Positions 16,496-27,115 are shown, counted from the first letter of the stretch. The stretch: 64,000 nucleotides of DNA from an uncultured Sutterella sp. (GCA_944392755.1 CALXXT010000002.1:248001-312000), one strand, 5' to 3'. The notes: generated from the letters alone by a model not told the origin. Numbers and translations: made by a program.

Positions 16496-16509
16496 TTGAT
16501 TCGAATCAA
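16496..16509. promoter_or_regulatory. FNR-type binding site upstream of the tetraheme cytochrome gene
   Basis: TTGATTCGAATCAA is a perfect TTGAT-N4-ATCAA palindrome in the 256-bp gap between purB (ending at 16586) and the cytochrome gene. A TATGAT hexamer on the minus strand (16463-16458) is a candidate -10, although the spacing of about 42 bp between centres is not a standard class I or II arrangement. Confidence 0.7.
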
Positions 16510-16585
16510 AGGCTAAAAATTTTCCCAACCGTTCGAACATCGATTGTTCCAAATGTCCGAACGAGTTGGGATGAAATGTCGAATG

Positions 16586-18028
<1,443 letters not shown>

Positions 18029-18200
18029 TCATTCTAAAGGACGCACTGTTGGATCAAGAGCTTGCCGCACGTGTTTTAGCTTCACTCGCTATTCCCAATC
18101 CCACCATGGTTGGGCCCTCATTAATATAGGCAACAGCTGGAATCGGCGGATTTCACGATGGCGCGACGTCATCGGGGAGCCTTTCATTAGAGGATCAACC

Positions 18201-20015
18201 ATGCAAAAGCGAACGTTTTTATCGGCGGCAGCATCTTTCGCCGCTATGTTGAGTGCTGGGGTTTCCGTCCCGGCTTATGCGATTGGAGGATCGAGCGGCA
18301 CGGAAGTGAAATTTAAGCCGCAAGGCAAGCTCGGAGAGATCATCTCCAATCCGTACGAAATCGCTCCGCTTACGGCGGTCATTCTCAACGGCGGCTATGT
18401 GCTTGAGCGGGCGCACGTGCGTATCGTGCCGAAGAAAAACGGCCAGGAGATTGCTTACGACGTAGGTGGCGAAACGCTTCGTACGCACGGCGGAATTCCC
18501 GTTTTCGGCCTTTATCCGGACTATTTGAATACCGTTGAAGTTTCCTACCGTCGCATCTTCCTCGGCAAGGCTGAGGATCTGCAGGAAACTTATAAAATTT
18601 GGGCGCCCGCCGTCGCACTTGAGCCAGCAATTCAAAACGGGCGGCCTGTGAAGACGTTTGAGACGGAGATCCGCAAACCTGCTCCGAAGGAATTTGGTGA
18701 CCGGCTCTACTTCATTAATAATCTGATGCAGGCTTCGCCGAAGAGTGCTCGCGCGACCTGGAATAATCCGATCGGCGGGGCTCTGGAGTGGAACAACTAT
18801 CCGCAGAACGCCATCATCGATACGAAGGGCGAAGTTCGTTGGTACATGGATCCGAAGCCTATTTTTGATCCGCGAACCATTTATCGCGCTGGCATCATGA
18901 TGGGTTTTCACCAAAACCCCGACGGTGCGCTTTCATGGGGCTACGGGCAGCGCTACGTCAAGTTCGATCTGATGGGGCGGCAGATTTTTGACCGCCAGTT
19001 GCCCGCGAACTATGCAGATTTCAGCCATGCTATGGCCATCGGCCCGAATGGGCATTATTTCCTGCGCGTCTCTTCGGCAGATCTGCGTCGAGCCGACAAC
19101 ACCCGCGTGCACACGGTCCGCGACGTCATCATTGAGGTTGACGAGATCGGCCGTGTCGTTGATGAATGGCGGCTCTTTGAAATTTTGGATCCGAACCGCA
19201 ATATCGTTCTGAAGTCGATTGATCAGGGCGCCGTCTGCCTAAACATCGATGCAGACCTGGCTGGCAAGACATTGACTGCTGAGCAGATCGCCAAGCTGGA
19301 TGCGCAGAACAAGTTCGGAGACATCACAGGGACAGGTGCAGGGCGCAATTGGGCGCATGTCAACTCGATCTGCTACGACGCTCAGGATGACTCCATCATC
19401 ATCTCGTCTCGACATCAGTCTGCCGTCATCAAGATTGGGCGCGACAAGAAGGTTCGATGGATTCTTTCTGCGCCGAATGGATGGAGCAAGGCCTATCGCG
19501 ACAAAGTGCTCACGCCGGTGGATGCCAACGGCAAGCCTCTAACATGCCGCACGGGCATTTGCGAGAACAGCGATTTTGACTGGACGTGGACCCAGCATAC
19601 CGGGTGGAAGGTTGAGGAGCTCAGCAAGGGCGACATTCTGACGCTTTCGGTATTCGACAACGGGGATGGACGAGCATTCCGCCAGCCGGAAAATCCCGAA
19701 GAGAAGTACAGCCGTGCGGTTTTTTACCGCATCGATCAGAAGAAGATGACGGTTGAGCAGATCTGGGAGTACGGCAAGAATCGCGGGCATGAGCTCTATA
19801 GTCCGGTGACTTCGTCGGTGGAGTATCAGAAGGACAAGGATTCGGTTTTGGTCTACTGGGCATCCATCGGGTCGCAGGATAAGAATGGGCTTCGAGCGCC
19901 TGTTTTGACGGAATTCAAGCGGGGTGCAAAGGAGCCGTCGTTTGAAATTCGGTTCTTGAATACGACGGGATACCGAGCGCTTACGATTGATCTGAAAAAG
20001 GCGTTCTCGATGTGA
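18201..20015 (+). CDS. assT: Arylsulfate sulfotransferase
   Basis: 604 aa from the ATG at 18201, which has AGAGGA about 7 nt upstream and opens a signal peptide (MQKRTFLSAAAS... cut near AYA-IG, about residue 27). This periplasmic PAPS-independent enzyme moves sulfate from one phenolic ester to another phenol through a sulfo-histidine. Features of the family: DFSHAMAI, WAHVNSI and SSRHQSAV segments of the beta-propeller, a disulfide-type pair CRTGIC, and QHTGW, in line with the catalytic His region. E. coli AssT is about the same size and depends on DsbL/DsbI; no such genes are adjacent here. A perfect terminator follows. Gut betaproteobacteria often carry several copies (general knowledge). 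Confidence 0.92.
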   Translation: MQKRTFLSAAASFAAMLSAGVSVPAYAIGGSSGTEVKFKPQGKLGEIISNPYEIAPLTAVILNGGYVLERAHVRIVPKKNGQEIAYDVGGETLRTHGGIPVFGLYPDYLNTVEVSYRRIFLGKAEDLQETYKIWAPAVALEPAIQNGRPVKTFETEIRKPAPKEFGDRLYFINNLMQASPKSARATWNNPIGGALEWNNYPQNAIIDTKGEVRWYMDPKPIFDPRTIYRAGIMMGFHQNPDGALSWGYGQRYVKFDLMGRQIFDRQLPANYADFSHAMAIGPNGHYFLRVSSADLRRADNTRVHTVRDVIIEVDEIGRVVDEWRLFEILDPNRNIVLKSIDQGAVCLNIDADLAGKTLTAEQIAKLDAQNKFGDITGTGAGRNWAHVNSICYDAQDDSIIISSRHQSAVIKIGRDKKVRWILSAPNGWSKAYRDKVLTPVDANGKPLTCRTGICENSDFDWTWTQHTGWKVEELSKGDILTLSVFDNGDGRAFRQPENPEEKYSRAVFYRIDQKKMTVEQIWEYGKNRGHELYSPVTSSVEYQKDKDSVLVYWASIGSQDKNGLRAPVLTEFKRGAKEPSFEIRFLNTTGYRALTIDLKKAFSM

Positions 20016-20044
20016 GAATGACGAGCTCTTAAGCTCTTAGACGG

Positions 20045-20072
20045 CGGGCGCGCCCATGGGCGCGCCCGTTTT
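20045..20072 (+). terminator. Intrinsic terminator of assT
   Basis: A perfect 24-nt GC palindrome centred on CATG (20045-20068, arms CGGGCGCGCC and GGCGCGCCCG) is followed by TTTTATT on the plus strand. It separates assT from the convergent regulator gene. Confidence 0.85.
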
Positions 20073-20150
20073 ATTGTGGGAGCTCACGGCGGCTATGGCT
20101 GTAAATCCACCGATCGCCTGCTTAAGGGAAGGTCCATCTGCTTGATCGGA

Positions 20151-20846
20151 CTAGCGCTGGAAGCGCTTAGGATGGCTATTCTTCGAGGGAAGAAGTTCAA
20201 GGTCTCCGTTCGTGCGACAGAGTTCGTATAGGAGCCGTATGGGGGCTCCGTTCCCAAGCTTTCGGGTGATGTGGGCGCGATGAACCTCGACAGTTCGTTC
20301 TGACAGAAAGAGCTTGGAGGCGATGTCGGAATTCCGAAATCCCTGCCCGACCAAATCGAAAATTTCTCGTTCGCGAGTGGAGAGGGTGCCGAGAAGCTGG
20401 CAAAGGCGTAACCGCTTAAGGCGACGTTGGGATTCCCGAAGCGCTTTTTCAACCGTTTGGGATAGCAAATCAGGATCGACGGGTTTTTCAAGAAAACTCA
20501 CTGCACCGTTCTGCATGGCTTTGACAACCATCGAAATGCTGGCTCGGCGCGAGAGGAAAATAACGGCGATCGGGCTCACCCGTTGATTCAATTCTTGCTG
20601 AATGTCGAAGCTGTTCGCGCCATTGATCTGCGTCTCAAGAATGAGGCAGCCTGCACAGTCGAGGCTGGTTTTGCTTAAGAATTCCTGAGCGGATGAAAAA
20701 GTGTGCGTTTCAAACTTCGGGCTGAGTGCGAAGGCAAGGGAAGCCCGAACCTCATCGTCGTCCACAATCCACACCGGTCCGTTAAGCGGCGTGTCGAGGA
20801 GTTCGATGTCACGAAACAGTGAAAGGGGCTTCTTAGGGAGCAACAC
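20151..20846 (-). CDS. FixJ/NarL-type response regulator with atypical receiver
   Basis: 231 aa. A receiver domain (about 22-135) precedes a LuxR-type helix-turn-helix (TLSTREREIFDLVGQGFRN, then SDIASKLFLSERTVEVHRAH, about 153-195). The acidic pocket (IVDDDE, 27-32), a Ser at 99 and the conserved Lys121 (EKPVD) are present. The phospho-acceptor position in CLILETQINGAN is Glu71 (codon GAG) instead of Asp. Glu at this site often mimics the phosphorylated state, so the protein may be constitutively active or respond to another signal (inference). No histidine kinase lies beside it. The best guess at subgroup is FixJ/TtrR-like; target genes are unknown. It is convergent with assT and divergent from the DUF72 gene. 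Confidence 0.85.
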   Translation of the reverse strand: MLLPKKPLSLFRDIELLDTPLNGPVWIVDDDEVRASLAFALSPKFETHTFSSAQEFLSKTSLDCAGCLILETQINGANSFDIQQELNQRVSPIAVIFLSRRASISMVVKAMQNGAVSFLEKPVDPDLLSQTVEKALRESQRRLKRLRLCQLLGTLSTREREIFDLVGQGFRNSDIASKLFLSERTVEVHRAHITRKLGNGAPIRLLYELCRTNGDLELLPSKNSHPKRFQR

Positions 20847-20943
20847 GGGAATCAGCAGGAAAAGCGGAAATTAGTAAAGATGCGCGAATTCTACGGATAT
20901 TCACGTAGACTTTCTAGTGCGACAAATGATTCTGATGTGATGG

Positions 20944-22029
20944 ATGCAGATGGCCGCACGCGTCAACTCTAGTTTCAAAAATGGTGAAGAACCGCTTTTT
21001 GACGACGTCCCTCTTGAGGATGCTCTGCCGAAGCCCATGCCGCCCGACTCGAAGCTTTCGGAGCTGGTTTCGGCGATCCCTCGAACAATCCGTCTAGGCA
21101 CCTCCTCTTGGGCCTTCCCCGGGTGGCGAGGCATCGTGTACTCGGCTTCGAGCGGTTCACGCCGTCTTGCCCAAGAGGGGCTTGCTGCATATTCGGCGAA
21201 TCCGTTGCTGCGAACGGTGGGGCTTGATCGGAACTTCTATCGACCGTTGACGCGTCGGCAGTTCGAAGCCTTTGCCAAGCAGGTTCCGGAAGACTTTCGT
21301 TTTTTGGTGAAGGCGCCCCGAAACATTACGGATCCTTACGTACGCGCAGAAAACGGTCGAGCTAAGGGCCAGAACCCGCACTTCCTCAATGCAGAACTGG
21401 CCGCGAGTCATTTCCTGCGTCCTGCCGTCATGGGGCTCGGAGAAAAGACGGGCCCGCTGGTCTTTCAGTTTTCTCCCTTTCAGCGAAGCGTCATGCGGCA
21501 GGAAACGGAGAGGACTCGAATTGTCGAGGCAATCGCGCGTTTTTTTGCAGAGCTCCAAGATCTGAATCCCTCAGGGAGACTTCTTTGTGCAGAATTCCGC
21601 AACTACGAATTGGTGACGCCGAGGATGCTTACGCAGCTACGCAGCCTTGGAGTTGTCTATGTGATGGGTATTCATCCAACGATGCCGGGCGTGCGTCGAC
21701 AAATCGAAGCCGTTAAATTTTATGAGACGGGGAATCGAACTCTGGAAGGCGATTGGCAGATTCGGCACCCCGTTGTCATTCGATGGTCGTTGGCGGCTCA
21801 TCAGTTTTTTGATGTTGCTCGACGTCATTGGGCTCCCTTCGACCGCATCCAGTCACCTGACCCGGTGACGCGTTCACTCCTTGCTTCGGTCCTAGTGCGC
21901 GCGGCGCGCAGTGATTGTGAGAGTTATATGGTGGCAAACAACAAAGCCGAGGGGTGTGCGCCGATCACAATGCGATCTGTAGCTGAGCACGTATTCGAGC
22001 AGTGGAGGCCTAGTTCCTCAAGGCGATAG
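20944..22029 (+). CDS. DUF72 (YecE-like) protein
   Basis: 361 aa. The TIM-barrel-like DUF72 fold is indicated by IRLGTSSWAFPGWRGIVY (about 47-64), an LDRNFYRPLTRRQFEAFAKQ segment with the usual aromatic after the second strand, FRFLVKAPRNITDP near 120, and FQFSPFQR near 180. The function of the family is not established. An N-terminal extension of about 45 acidic residues precedes the domain. The Shine-Dalgarno is poor and the start could be at either in-frame ATG (20944 or 20950). Confidence 0.8.
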   Translation: MQMAARVNSSFKNGEEPLFDDVPLEDALPKPMPPDSKLSELVSAIPRTIRLGTSSWAFPGWRGIVYSASSGSRRLAQEGLAAYSANPLLRTVGLDRNFYRPLTRRQFEAFAKQVPEDFRFLVKAPRNITDPYVRAENGRAKGQNPHFLNAELAASHFLRPAVMGLGEKTGPLVFQFSPFQRSVMRQETERTRIVEAIARFFAELQDLNPSGRLLCAEFRNYELVTPRMLTQLRSLGVVYVMGIHPTMPGVRRQIEAVKFYETGNRTLEGDWQIRHPVVIRWSLAAHQFFDVARRHWAPFDRIQSPDPVTRSLLASVLVRAARSDCESYMVANNKAEGCAPITMRSVAEHVFEQWRPSSSRR

Positions 22030-22037
22030 CTTCTGCT

Positions 22038-22841
22038 TTAAGGCAACTTGCGCGCGTTGGCCTCGCGAGAAATGAGCGCCGAGAGCACGTGTTGGCGTTG
22101 AGGATTGAGGTCGTCGACGTAGAAGATCGTTCTCCCTGCAGCGGCCGTGGAATTGAAGAGTCGCTTCTCAGTTAGAACGCGATGCAGCGACTCGGCTGCA
22201 ATGGGGGCAGGATCAATGATTTCAACGCCATTTCCGATTTCTTGGCGCAGAATCTCGGTGAGGAATGGATAGTGGGTGCATCCGAGAACAATCCTATCGG
22301 CGCCAGCCTCGAGAATCGGCATCAAATAGCGTCGAATGAGGTTTCGGGTTGCCGGCGTATTGAGTTCACCCCGTTCGACGCATTCCATAAGGCCAGGGCA
22401 GCCTTGATCGACGATTCTGGCGTTGGGATAGGACGAGAGCGCTTCCGACTTGATTTGGAGGTAGGACTTGCTCGTAACGGTTTTGGATGTGGCCATAACG
22501 CCGATGCAGTGGACTCGACTTGCGGCGAGTGCTTCACGGACTGGGGGTGCAATCCGTATGACGGGCACAGGAAGTTGCGCGGCAAGATCGTCGCCGACAA
22601 CGGCGGAAGCGGTATGACAGGCCACGACAATGGCCTTGACGTTTTGCGAGAGCAGAAAGTGGGCGAGATGTTCGGCGCGACGGCGAACATAATCGTCCGG
22701 GCGTGTGCCCCAGGGGGCATGACCACAGTCGGCTGCGTAGATGAAATTTTCCTGAGGCAGGCGTGCACGAATGACCCGTGCAACGGAGAGTCCCCCGAAG
22801 CCCGAATCAAAAATGCCGATTGGTCTGTCAACAGCGTCCAT
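22038..22841 (-). CDS. murI: Glutamate racemase
   Basis: 267 aa from the ATG at 22841 (MDAVDRPIGIFDSGFGG), preceded by AAGGCGAG. The frame extends 57 codons upstream into tsaC but that part has no similarity. It converts L- to D-glutamate for peptidoglycan. The two catalytic cysteines lie in VVACHTASAV (about residue 75) and LGCTHYPF (about 190). The upstream tsaC stop is 13 bp away, so murI is the last gene of the purE-purK-tsaC-murI run. Confidence 0.93.
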   Translation of the reverse strand: MDAVDRPIGIFDSGFGGLSVARVIRARLPQENFIYAADCGHAPWGTRPDDYVRRRAEHLAHFLLSQNVKAIVVACHTASAVVGDDLAAQLPVPVIRIAPPVREALAASRVHCIGVMATSKTVTSKSYLQIKSEALSSYPNARIVDQGCPGLMECVERGELNTPATRNLIRRYLMPILEAGADRIVLGCTHYPFLTEILRQEIGNGVEIIDPAPIAAESLHRVLTEKRLFNSTAAAGRTIFYVDDLNPQRQHVLSALISREANARKLP

Positions 22842-22854
22842 GGAACTCGCCTTT

Positions 22855-23859
22855 TCAAGCGGAAGCACGTCCGAGTCGATCGGCGACGGCGGCCCAATCG
22901 GCAGTATTGGGAACGGCCTGTGCGAGGAGTCGGTCTGCGGCGGAATGATCCAGTTGATGCAGGTTCTCGTAAAGCGCGGCGCCGTATTCGAGGGCGTGCA
23001 TTGGAGCTTCAATCGCCATCACCGTCGGTATGCCTGCAGCAGACAGGGCATCGAGAAGCAGGCGTTCAGCCATCACACTAATGCGCATTCCCTTGGACGA
23101 GAGTTCCTGCGCACGCTCGAGAAAATGGTCCCGGGGGAGGACTTCGAGCTTCGTTTTCGGTGCATAGTGACTCTTAAGCCGTCCAGAAGCGCGTGGCGCA
23201 TCGCCGCCCGCGTCCGGCACCGCAGTGCCGAGTACGGCCTCAATCGCCTCACGAGTGATGACGCCATGACGCAGGATTGAAGGCGTTCCTCCGGAGAGAT
23301 TGATCATGGTCGATTCGATCCCGAATTCACAAGGGCCGCCATCTAGAATGAAGTCGAGCTTTCCTTCGGGCTTAACGCCGAGATCTTCGACAACGTGTTC
23401 GGCCCTTGACGGGCTGATGCGTCCGAAAGTGTTGCAGGATGGCGCCGTCAAACCCCGGAAGTTTGGTCCCGCAAAGGCTTTAAGAAGTGCGTGCGCCCAA
23501 GGGTGGGACGGGCAACGCAGTGCTACCGTGTCTTGTCCGCCGGTAACGAAAAACCCGCATCGGGGTTTCTTCTTGAGCACCATGGTGAGCGGTCCGGGCC
23601 AGAAGGCGCGCGCAAGCATCCGCGCCTCGGGCGGCACGTTTTCGGCCCAAGCATCGATTGCCTCAGGGCCGCAGATGTGGACGATGAGCGGATGGTTCGT
23701 TGGGCGGCCTTTTACGCGGAAAGTAGCTTCAACGGCGCTGCGGTTGTCAGCGTCGGCAGCCAGGCCGTAAACGGTTTCGGTCGGAATGGCGACGAGGCCG
23801 CCCGATCCTAGAATCTTCACCGCTTTGCGAATGGCGGCTTCGTCAACGGGAGGAGTCAT
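22855..23859 (-). CDS. tsaC: L-threonylcarbamoyladenylate synthase (Sua5/TsaC type)
   Basis: 334 aa, the long Sua5 form with the YrdC domain (about 1-205) and a C-terminal Sua5 domain. It makes threonylcarbamoyl-AMP from Thr, bicarbonate and ATP for tRNA t6A37 synthesis. VAIPTETVYGLAADA (about 24-38) and TAPSCNTFGRISPSRAEHV (about 138-156) are the substrate-binding motifs, and SGRLKSHYAPKT near 225 is the interdomain linker. The ATG at 23859 overlaps the purK stop as TGATG, showing translational coupling. tsaE, another t6A gene, is at 29.7 kb. Confidence 0.92.
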   Translation of the reverse strand: MTPPVDEAAIRKAVKILGSGGLVAIPTETVYGLAADADNRSAVEATFRVKGRPTNHPLIVHICGPEAIDAWAENVPPEARMLARAFWPGPLTMVLKKKPRCGFFVTGGQDTVALRCPSHPWAHALLKAFAGPNFRGLTAPSCNTFGRISPSRAEHVVEDLGVKPEGKLDFILDGGPCEFGIESTMINLSGGTPSILRHGVITREAIEAVLGTAVPDAGGDAPRASGRLKSHYAPKTKLEVLPRDHFLERAQELSSKGMRISVMAERLLLDALSAAGIPTVMAIEAPMHALEYGAALYENLHQLDHSAADRLLAQAVPNTADWAAVADRLGRASA

Positions 23860-25037
23860 CAAAGTTCGCCTGCGAAAGGAAGAGAAAGCATCTCAGCGGC
23901 AGCCTTCGCGCGTTCGAGCGCCTCTTCCAGAGTTTGGCCGACTACGGTAGCGTGCCCCATCTTGCGGGCGTGCCGCGCCTGCTCTTTGCCGTACAGGTGG
24001 AGCTTGAGCCCCGGGATGGAGCAAAGCGCCGCCCAGTCGGGAGTGCGGTAGTGACCGGCTTCGTCAAACCAGAGGTCGCCCAAAAGATTCAGCATGACAG
24101 CCGGCGTCTTGAGGGCGGTGCTCCCGAGCGGCAGGCCAGTCATCGCACGAACCTGCTGGTCGTATTGGCTTGAGACGCACGCTTCGATGGTGGCGTGTCC
24201 AGAGTTGTGGGGGCGCGGCGCCATTTCATTAAGCACAATGGAGCCATCCTCGAGCACGAAGAACTCGAGGCAGAGAACGCCTACATAGCCGAAGGCGTCG
24301 ACGATGCGTTCGGCATATCGTTGCGCCATCTTGGCGATTTCGGGCGAGATGCGGGCAGGTAAAACCGTGTACGCAAGAATGCCATTTCTGTGATGATTTT
24401 CTGCGACAGGGAAAACGGCTCGACTGCCCGCTTGGTTTCGGCAGACGATCACTGAAATTTCTTTGGCGAGATTGAGCCGCTTTTCAAGAATGCAGTCCGT
24501 GCGATCGAGAGCCTCCCAAGCCTTCCTTGCGTCCGCCTTGGAGTCGACGCGCACCTGCCCCTTGCCGTCGTAGCCAAGACGAGCGGTCTTGAGAATGCCG
24601 GGGAAGAGATCTTCAGTGACGTTTTCCCAGTCAGATTCGGCGCAGATTCCTGCGTGCGGAGCCGTTGGGACGCCGGCAGATTCAGCGAAGGCCTTTTCGC
24701 GGTTGCGGTCCTGCGTGACGGCGACCGCGTCGGCATGCGGAGCCGTTCGAACTCCGAGGCGAGCGAGATGTTCCAAGCTCGTGGCGGGGACGTTCTCAAA
24801 CTCTGTCGTAACGGCGCGCACTGCGCGCGACATTTCGTCGAGCGCGGTCGTGTCGTCATAAGCAGCGGCAATCTGGGCGCAGGAGACCTCGCCAGCAGGG
24901 CTCGGGTTTGAAGGTTCTAGCACGAGAACGTGATAGCCCATCTGCGCGGCTGCTTGGGCGAACATGCGGCCGAGCTGACCGCCGCCGAGCAATCCGAGCG
25001 TTTCTCCGGGGAGCAAGGTTTCAATCGTTTCCGTCAT
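23859..25037 (-). CDS. purK: N5-carboxyaminoimidazole ribonucleotide synthase
   Basis: 392 aa ATP-grasp enzyme that carboxylates AIR with bicarbonate in purine synthesis. LGLLGGGQLGRMFAQAA (about 14-30), the GILKTARLGYDGKGQ ATP-binding loop near 145 and the NEMAPRPHNSGHATIEAC signature near 268 are intact. It starts 3 bp after the purE stop, the usual purE-purK order, and is coupled to tsaC. Confidence 0.95.
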   Translation of the reverse strand: MTETIETLLPGETLGLLGGGQLGRMFAQAAAQMGYHVLVLEPSNPSPAGEVSCAQIAAAYDDTTALDEMSRAVRAVTTEFENVPATSLEHLARLGVRTAPHADAVAVTQDRNREKAFAESAGVPTAPHAGICAESDWENVTEDLFPGILKTARLGYDGKGQVRVDSKADARKAWEALDRTDCILEKRLNLAKEISVIVCRNQAGSRAVFPVAENHHRNGILAYTVLPARISPEIAKMAQRYAERIVDAFGYVGVLCLEFFVLEDGSIVLNEMAPRPHNSGHATIEACVSSQYDQQVRAMTGLPLGSTALKTPAVMLNLLGDLWFDEAGHYRTPDWAALCSIPGLKLHLYGKEQARHARKMGHATVVGQTLEEALERAKAAAEMLSLPFAGEL

Positions 25038-25040
25038 GGT

Positions 25041-25550
25041 TCAGAGCTCGTCGATGGGGAGCGTCATGGCACGAGCCTTGGCATTTTGCGCTACGCGAAA
25101 GTTAGTGAGACGCCGTGCGATTTCTTCATCCGTTCCAGCGAGAATTTGAGCGGCATAGATGGCGGCATTGGCTGCGCCAGCCTCGCCGATGGCAAAGGTT
25201 GCGACGGGCACGCCTTTGGGCATCTGAACGATCGAGTGCAGACTGTCGACGCCGCGGAGATATTTTGAGGGAACGGGGACGCCGCAGACGGGCACGATGC
25301 ACTTTGCAGCAAGCATGCCGGGAAGGTGGGCGGCGCCGCCTGCACCAGCAATGATGACACGCAGCCCGCGGGAAGCCGCTGTTTCGGCGTATTCGAACAT
25401 TTCGTCGGGCATGCGGTGAGCGCTCACGACACGAGCCTCGAAGGGGATGCCGAACTCTTTCAGCATCACCGCAGCATGCTTCATGACATCCCAGTCGGAA
25501 TTGCTGCCCATCACGATGCCGACTTTGGGAGATTGAACTGCTTCAGACAT
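25041..25550 (-). CDS. purE: N5-CAIR mutase (class I PurE)
   Basis: 169 aa from the ATG at 25550 ([20 protein letters not shown]). It isomerises N5-CAIR to CAIR. The class I motifs [17 protein letters not shown] with the catalytic His, and [13 protein letters not shown] are present. The Shine-Dalgarno GGAG (within CGGAGACAG) is one arm of a 9-bp inverted repeat whose partner lies 48 nt upstream, so translation may be controlled by RNA folding (see 25556-25621). purK follows after 3 bp. Confidence 0.95.
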   Translation of the reverse strand: MSEAVQSPKVGIVMGSNSDWDVMKHAAVMLKEFGIPFEARVVSAHRMPDEMFEYAETAASRGLRVIIAGAGGAAHLPGMLAAKCIVPVCGVPVPSKYLRGVDSLHSIVQMPKGVPVATFAIGEAGAANAAIYAAQILAGTDEEIARRLTNFRVAQNAKARAMTLPIDEL

Positions 25551-25555
25551 GAAAA

Positions 25556-25621
25556 CTGTCTCCGGAGAGTTGGAGTCGTACAGAGAAATATCGCACAAAG
25601 GCCGGGCGGAAACGGAGACAG
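25556..25621 (-). promoter_or_regulatory. Possible Shine-Dalgarno-sequestering stem in the purE leader
   Basis: On the transcript CTGTCTCCG (25621-25613) is complementary over nine bases to CGGAGACAG (25564-25556), which contains the purE Shine-Dalgarno and ends 5 nt before the ATG. The 48-nt loop could hold a ligand-binding or alternative fold. It does not match a purine, PRPP or ppGpp riboswitch that I recognise. Confidence 0.45.
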
Positions 25622-25677
25622 CTCTTTGCAGAGCACTCTTTTCCCGCGACCGGCCTCTGAGTGAAGCGGCGGAGTAG

Positions 25678-26568
25678 TTACGCGATGTCGGTGCCCGTCA
25701 GGCGGCGCAACGCCTCGCGATATTTGTCCGCAGTCTTCTCAATGATGTCTGCAGGAACCTTCGGCGCGGGCGGAGTTTTATCCCAGGGCTGCGATTCAAG
25801 CCAGTCGCGGATGAACTGCTTGTCGAAGCTCTTCGGCGAGGTGCCGACTTCGTACTCATCAGCAGGCCAGAAGCGGCTTGAATCAGGGGTGAGAACTTCA
25901 TCCATGAGAAGCACTCGGCCGTCCTCGTCAAGACCGAACTCAAACTTCGTGTCGGCGATGATGATGCCGCGGGTGGCGGCATATTCGCTGGCGCGCTTGT
26001 AGAGTTCGAGCGTCGCGGTGCGGATGGTCTCGGCAACTTCCCTGCCGTAGAGCTCCACCACTTTTTCGAACGTGATGTTCTCATCATGCACGCCGACCTC
26101 AGCCTTGGCCGCGGGCGAGAAAATCGGTTCGGGCAGTTTTTGAGCCATCTTAAGGCCGGCAGGCAGCTTGACGCCGCAGACAGAACCGTGTTCGCAGTAT
26201 TCCTTCCAGCCGCCGCCAATGATGTAGCCGCGCGCCACGCATTCGATGAGAATCGGCTTGAGTCGCTTGGAGACCACAGCACGGCCTTCAACCTGCGAGA
26301 TTTCTTCGGGCTTGACAACTGTCTTCGGATCAATGCCCGTTAAGTGATTCGGGATCACGTCCTTGAGCTTCTCGAACCAGAAGTTCGTGAGGGCCGTCAG
26401 GACTTTGCCCTTGCCCGGGATCGGATCGCCGAGGATGACGTCAAAGGCCGAAATGCGGTCGGATGCGACGATGAGAAGCTTGTCGTCGCCGACGGCGTAG
26501 ACGTCACGCACTTTCCCGCTGTAGATCTGCGGCAGCGACGTGATTTGAGTCTTTGAAAGACCGGACAT
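25678..26568 (-). CDS. purC: SAICAR synthetase
   Basis: 296 aa, the longer form usual in betaproteobacteria. It joins CAIR and aspartate with [15 protein letters not shown] (about 16-27) is the ATP-binding start, [19 protein letters not shown] (about 36-54) and [14 protein letters not shown] near 110 are conserved, and [15 protein letters not shown] near 215 holds catalytic residues. It is 127 bp upstream of purE and may share its transcript. The ATG at 26568 is preceded by GGGAGAACACC. Confidence 0.95.
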   Translation of the reverse strand: MSGLSKTQITSLPQIYSGKVRDVYAVGDDKLLIVASDRISAFDVILGDPIPGKGKVLTALTNFWFEKLKDVIPNHLTGIDPKTVVKPEEISQVEGRAVVSKRLKPILIECVARGYIIGGGWKEYCEHGSVCGVKLPAGLKMAQKLPEPIFSPAAKAEVGVHDENITFEKVVELYGREVAETIRTATLELYKRASEYAATRGIIIADTKFEFGLDEDGRVLLMDEVLTPDSSRFWPADEYEVGTSPKSFDKQFIRDWLESQPWDKTPPAPKVPADIIEKTADKYREALRRLTGTDIA

Positions 26569-26695
26569 GGTGTTCTCCCAAATGGTGAGTGGAGGTTTTG
26601 ATGATGCTTTGTAAACCGAAGAGAGAATTCATGAACTCGCCTGGGCCGCACAAAGGCGGAAGGATTTGAGGCAGTCATGAAAGCATCTCATGATT

Positions 26696-27103
26696 TTAGT
26701 CGAGTATGGCAAACAAGATGGGGCCGGTGATGAGAATCCAGGAAAGGGCAGCTGCCGCCAGCGCAATCATGACGGCGGCGCTTCCCATATCTTTGGCCCG
26801 TCCCACAAGCGGGTGAATTTCCGGGCCAAACCGATCGACGGCAGCCTCAATTGCAGAATTAAGAATTTCCGTCAGGAGGACGAAAAGGATGCTCTGAACG
26901 AGAACAAGCTTTTCGAGAACCGAGATGGGAAGGAAAAATGCAACAGGGATGAGAACGACGGCGCAAAGGCATTCTTCGCGGAAAGCGGCTTCATTTTGGA
27001 AAGCGGCTTTGAGGCCCTGCCAGGAGTATCGGGTGGCATTCAGGAGGCGGCGAAGGCCGCGCTTCCCCTTCAGATCTGCAGCGCTTTTTACGGGGGCGGT
27101 CAT
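26696..27103 (-). CDS. dgkA: Diacylglycerol kinase, prokaryotic type
   Basis: 135 aa from the ATG at 27103. The small integral membrane trimeric enzyme phosphorylates diacylglycerol, recycling lipid released during osmoregulated glucan or LPS modification. The family signature EILNSAIEAAVDRFGPE is at about residues 80-96, with three hydrophobic helices and the amphipathic N-terminus GLKAAFQNEAAFREE. A TTG 15 nt upstream is in frame but lies in the T-tract of the fbaA terminator, so the ATG is preferred. Its Shine-Dalgarno is weak. It lies between fbaA and purC. Confidence 0.9.
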   Translation of the reverse strand: MTAPVKSAADLKGKRGLRRLLNATRYSWQGLKAAFQNEAAFREECLCAVVLIPVAFFLPISVLEKLVLVQSILFVLLTEILNSAIEAAVDRFGPEIHPLVGRAKDMGSAAVMIALAAAALSWILITGPILFAILD

Positions 27104-27115
27104 AAGAATGAGGAG

